A stretch of 16,907 nt of DNA, taken from positions 1-16,907 of the forward strand of contig JAGCGE010000221.1 in assembly GCA_017649745.1 (NCBI GenBank), read 5' to 3'. The DNA comes from Clostridiales bacterium. Its GTDB lineage: Bacteria > Bacillota_A > Clostridia > Saccharofermentanales > Saccharofermentanaceae. A model generated the notes under the pieces. The model searched no databases. It worked only from the letters and a program-made list of their open reading frames with translations, and was not told where the DNA came from. Made by a program: the position numbers and the translations under genes. Position 1 is the first letter of the stretch. Every line of letters begins with the position of its first letter. Shown here one piece after another: positions 14,068-16,907 of this stretch.

Positions 14068-14655
14068 TCACATACACCAGACACTCGGATCTTTATCCCA
14101 CCAATCACGCTTCGTTTTAAGAAGCTTCAGGATATCATTTTCAGAGAATGGTCTGAAGTGATTCAGATCCAATCCGACATTTAATCCGAACGGTTTCCAT
14201 AATCCTGTTCCCCTGTGTGTATGTCCGAAAAGATTAAGAACGTCCTTTTTATGATCGATCGGATCGTGTATCAGATGAAGCTGTATTCCTGAGATCTCAA
14301 TATCAGTTTCCTTATAAACTTCAGCAAATCCATACTCAATCAGGTCGCTACGCATCTTTTCGAAATCGCCGCCGTAGACTTCATTTAAGATCCTGTCCTC
14401 GTCATTACCCATGATCAAGATCACATCAGGGTTAAGACGCTTGGTGATCTCGCTTGCTTCCCTGATATCAGGATGATGTCTGTCATTGTAATTGATCCAA
14501 TCACCAAGAGCATATAAGACATCATTTTCTGTCGCAACCGAATTAACGTTACTTATAAACACTTCTTCAAACTCGCTAAGATCACGAAACGGTCTGGATT
14601 CACGTTCAATAGTCTCGTCGTCACCAAAGTGTGTATCTGCAGTAAAAAATATCAT
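14068..14655 (-). CDS. Calcineurin-like metallophosphoesterase
   Basis: This is a 195-residue single-domain phosphoesterase of the calcineurin-like fold. Its metal-binding residues appear in the expected order: DTHFGD (7-12; Asp7, His9), ALGDW (49-53; Asp52), MGN (82-84; Asn84), His130 in LIHD, and FGHTH (143-147). It resembles the small bacterial and phage proteins that open with a DTHFG and RPF segment. Residue 85, normally His in GNHD/E, is Asp here. A nucleotide or phosphodiester substrate is likely but unassigned. The gene starts 12 bases after the lipoprotein stop with only a weak purine-rich ribosome site (AGAAGAGAAG), so it is likely read from the same transcript as the diguanylate cyclase. 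Its stop codon is 3 bases from that of the convergent hydrolase. Confidence 0.88.
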   Translation of the reverse strand: MIFFTADTHFGDDETIERESRPFRDLSEFEEVFISNVNSVATENDVLYALGDWINYNDRHHPDIREASEITKRLNPDVILIMGNDEDRILNEVYGGDFEKMRSDLIEYGFAEVYKETDIEISGIQLHLIHDPIDHKKDVLNLFGHTHRGTGLWKPFGLNVGLDLNHFRPFSENDILKLLKTKRDWWDKDPSVWCM

Positions 14656-14667
14656 TATCTTCTCTTC

Positions 14668-15102
14668 TTATGAAGGAACAACAATATAATCCTTCACGTT
14701 TAAACTCTCATCAGTTTTCTCTTCTTCGTCTGTGATATTCGGAACAAATTCAGTTGAATATGTCTCTCCTGTAGCTGTGTCGATATAATAGCGTACCTGA
14801 GCTCCTGTATATGATCTGTATAAAACAACGATCTGGTCTTCGCTACTGGATTCAACTTCAAAATAAGCTTCGTAATCTTCACTGTCGAGCTTATCTTCAA
14901 GATCAGGATTCATCTCACAGCAATACTTCTTGATCGCCTCAAGAGCCTGCTCATCAGAGATCTTCATTACCTTCTCTTCTTCAGCAACAGTTGTCTGTTC
15001 TGTCTTCTCTGTTTTCTCTTCAGTAGTAGAAGTGTCTTTTCCGGAACAACCGGATATGATCAATGCAACAGCCATAATCGAAACCAACAATTTACGCTTC
15101 AT
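14668..15102 (-). CDS. Small lipoprotein downstream of the diguanylate cyclase
   Basis: This 144-residue protein starts MKRKLLVS, has a hydrophobic core and the lipobox IISGC with Cys19 as the expected lipid-modified residue. A Thr/Glu/Lys-rich linker (20-45) is followed by a compact domain of about 95 residues with the blocks SDEQALEAIKKYC and VEVESSSED-like acidic stretches, then YRSYTGAQVRYYIDTATGETY (about 97-117). Its size and strand-rich end recall small PepSY-like lipoproteins, but I cannot confirm the family. The frame is open further upstream inside the cyclase gene; GAGG lies 8 bases before the ATG at 15102, which fixes the start. It overlaps the cyclase gene by 11 bases, so the two are coupled. 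Confidence 0.82.
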   Translation of the reverse strand: MKRKLLVSIMAVALIISGCSGKDTSTTEEKTEKTEQTTVAEEEKVMKISDEQALEAIKKYCCEMNPDLEDKLDSEDYEAYFEVESSSEDQIVVLYRSYTGAQVRYYIDTATGETYSTEFVPNITDEEEKTDESLNVKDYIVVPS

Positions 15103-16907
15103 TGTTATTTCCTCTTTTCTTTTTTGTAGCCTTATCATTATACATCTCTTCGTCGGCTCGTCTAACAACTTCAGCAACCGATGTATCTTTCTTCTGATCA
15201 TATACTCCTATTCCACAGGCAATAGACACATAATCAGTTGGTAACGGAAGTCTATCCGAATAAGGATTCATACGCTCGTTTATAAGATCCGTAAGCTCAT
15301 TTCTCTTGTCATAATCATCACCGGTAAGAACAGCTACGAACTCATCGCCTCCGATCCTGTATACAGGACTATGCCTGAAAACATCACATATCAAGCGACA
15401 TGCTCTTAAGAGATAATCATCGCCTGCTTCATGACCATAAGAATCATTAACGAGTTTAAGGCTGTTGACATCAAACATAGCTATTGCAAATTTAACATTT
15501 GGATCAGATTCGATTTGCTCCTGAAGGTGCTTTTCTTTATCTTCATAAGCCATACGATTATTAACATTGGTCAAAGGATCACGTCTCATCAGATCGACCA
15601 GTCTTTTGTTAATAAAATCCAAAGTAAGAGCATGTCGGAATTTATCAAATACCAGACACATACGATTCTGATAAGTACGAATAAAACGACTGTCTATCTT
15701 ATCGATGCAGTCTCTGAACACCAGATATCCAAAGGCAGAATTCGCCTCGTGAAGCGGCAGGAAAGCATATATATGGTTAGGGCCGTCAGGATCGTATCCC
15801 GGAACCAGATCACGCGATCTGAACAGATCATCTTTGATGGTAACACCGTTTTCTATAGAGTAAAGAACATCCATGGTAGGGCTATATCTGTCAGTATTAA
15901 GTTTTATATCTGCATCATAGATCGACTGACCGAATTTAGGTTCCATCAACAAATGGAATGAATCACCTTCAAAGCCATGATCATTCGTTAACAACTCATT
16001 AAGTTCTCTTTTGAAATCCTCATATGTATAACAGGATAGGACCGTTGCATCAACGATATCGAGTTTTCGATTAAAATACGTTGTCAGGGAACGTTTAGAA
16101 AAAGCTTCTCTACCCTTTTGGCGTCTCAGCAGATCGCTGTTCCTGAACTCGAAGCAGTTACAACTGTCTCCCGGAATGAACTTACACAAAACGACCTCAT
16201 CTTTAGTTTCCTCACCGTTTAACAGACCTTGCCAAAGCCTTGCAGAAGCTGCGCCCATCTCTTCAAAGCACTGATCGACTGATGCTATAGCCGGATAGAA
16301 TACTCTGCTGTCATCTATATAATCATAACCTGTTACCAGAACATCTCCCGGAACATCATATCCTAGATTACTAAGTGTGATACATGTCTCCATTGCCAGT
16401 CCGTCATTGGCACAGATAAATGCATCAGGAAGCTTAGCCCCGGATGAACTAAGTTCGTTTAAGTGCCTTGTAACTGCTGCATTCTCCCATTCAGTATAGA
16501 AAACTTCCACCAGATCTGCCTCGCAGTTATTCGAACACAGATAATCCAGTATGGCCTTATGCCTTATTTCCGAATCAAGTGAATCCCTGGATCCTGCAAT
16601 ATAAGATATAGTCTTTACTCCGTGATGCTTCTTCAGATGATCACACATGTCTAAAGTAGCCTGATAATTATCTGAACCGACATAGCTTATCCCGTCTCTT
16701 TTGGACGATTGAATAACTATCGGGATACCGGCCTCCTTTGACCGTTCGATTATATTATCCACTTTATCTTTATAATCAAGTCCGCTGCCAAAGATCACGG
16801 TGCCATCAAAGTCATGGAGATCAGGAAGATTATAGATATTTAACTCACCATGCCTATGTTCTTCAGTATCGCTATGCGTCGCAAAACAAAGGAACACAAA
16901 AATATCA
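15092..16907 (-). CDS. Diguanylate cyclase with LacI-type periplasmic-binding-like sensor (5' end missing)
   Basis: The frame is open to the right edge, so the N-terminus lies outside the window. GTG at 16897 is an internal valine codon, in DIFVFLCF, which fits a strand of the first domain. Residue numbers below count from that GTG. Residues 1 to about 235 form a LacI/GalR-type substrate-binding domain (VIFGSGLD, IPIVIQSS, SYVGSDNY, PDAFICANDGLAM, VTGYDYIDDS). A middle region (about 265-425) looks like a GAF-type linker. The GGDEF domain begins at DPLTNVNNR (440-448), has MFDVNSLKLVNDSYGHEAGDDYL (474-496) and an intact GGDEF (516-520), so it should make c-di-GMP. The product-inhibition RxxD motif is not seen: the matching stretch reads RHSP. 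No signal peptide or DNA-binding domain is in view. It probably senses a small ligand in the cytoplasm. Confidence 0.92.
   Translation of the reverse strand, partial: DIFVFLCFATHSDTEEHRHGELNIYNLPDLHDFDGTVIFGSGLDYKDKVDNIIERSKEAGIPIVIQSSKRDGISYVGSDNYQATLDMCDHLKKHHGVKTISYIAGSRDSLDSEIRHKAILDYLCSNNCEADLVEVFYTEWENAAVTRHLNELSSSGAKLPDAFICANDGLAMETCITLSNLGYDVPGDVLVTGYDYIDDSRVFYPAIASVDQCFEEMGAASARLWQGLLNGEETKDEVVLCKFIPGDSCNCFEFRNSDLLRRQKGREAFSKRSLTTYFNRKLDIVDATVLSCYTYEDFKRELNELLTNDHGFEGDSFHLLMEPKFGQSIYDADIKLNTDRYSPTMDVLYSIENGVTIKDDLFRSRDLVPGYDPDGPNHIYAFLPLHEANSAFGYLVFRDCIDKIDSRFIRTYQNRMCLVFDKFRHALTLDFINKRLVDLMRRDPLTNVNNRMAYEDKEKHLQEQIESDPNVKFAIAMFDVNSLKLVNDSYGHEAGDDYLLRACRLICDVFRHSPVYRIGGDEFVAVLTGDDYDKRNELTDLINERMNPYSDRLPLPTDYVSIACGIGVYDQKKDTSVAEVVRRADEEMYNDKATKKKRGNNNEA

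Noticed and set aside
15431..15961. Plus-strand open frame of 176 codons
   Set aside because: It lies fully antisense to the middle and GGDEF regions of the diguanylate cyclase and has no recognisable domain or ribosome site.
16895..16897. GTG as the start of the diguanylate cyclase
   Set aside because: No ribosome site precedes it, the frame is open to the window edge, and the upstream codons read as the first strand of the LacI-type domain, so the true start is outside.

Overview
The window looks like chromosome of a low-to-moderate GC Gram-positive anaerobe of the class Clostridia, probably a gut or rumen member of the Oscillospiraceae/Lachnospiraceae type. The reasons are strong Shine-Dalgarno sites (GGAGG/AAGGAG), two lipoprotein signal peptides rich in Thr/Glu after the lipobox, a LacI-type-sensor/GGDEF fusion, a 4Fe-4S flavoprotein motif, a DUF6765-like protein, and the 183-aa protein plus P-loop kinase pair I know from clostridial genomes. 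Genus cannot be fixed from sequence alone. I saw no phage genes, insertion sequence, CRISPR array, tRNA or rRNA. The region reads as ordinary chromosome packed with small stress, regulatory and modification operons.

Layout: (1) 1-257, minus: the start of a lipoprotein gene running off the left edge, with a well-formed promoter and two BlaI/CopY-like palindromes. (2) 572-1662, plus: a conserved hypothetical protein overlapping a P-loop kinase, closed by a terminator. (3) 1845-2462, minus: a GrpB-family protein. (4) 2504-6195, minus: ABC ATPase, a two-FtsX-domain permease and a TetR regulator in one operon. (5) 6396-8590, plus: three overlapping genes for a 4-TM protein, a DUF6765-like putative metal-dependent protein and an HdeD/DUF308-like 6-TM protein. 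(6) 8593-10943, minus: GNAT acetyltransferase, DJ-1/PfpI protein, nucleotidyltransferase and a second GrpB protein. (7) 11038-11730, plus: a membrane-anchored protein of unknown function. (8) 11733-13042, minus: a TetR regulator and an iron-sulfur flavoprotein, behind a promoter carrying two matching palindromic operators. (9) 13198-14064, plus: an alpha/beta hydrolase. (10) 14068-16907, minus: a LacI-type-sensor diguanylate cyclase (5' end outside the window), a lipoprotein and a calcineurin-like phosphoesterase.

Plus- and minus-strand operons alternate. Three convergent pairs end 2, 2 and 3 bases apart with no terminator between them. The best regulatory evidence is at 13058-13106, where one operator exactly fills the -35/-10 spacer and its twin covers the start of transcription, and at 310-362. 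The least understood units are the 4-TM/DUF6765/HdeD operon and the hypothetical-protein/kinase pair. I do not see a clear-cut new defence or biosynthetic system.
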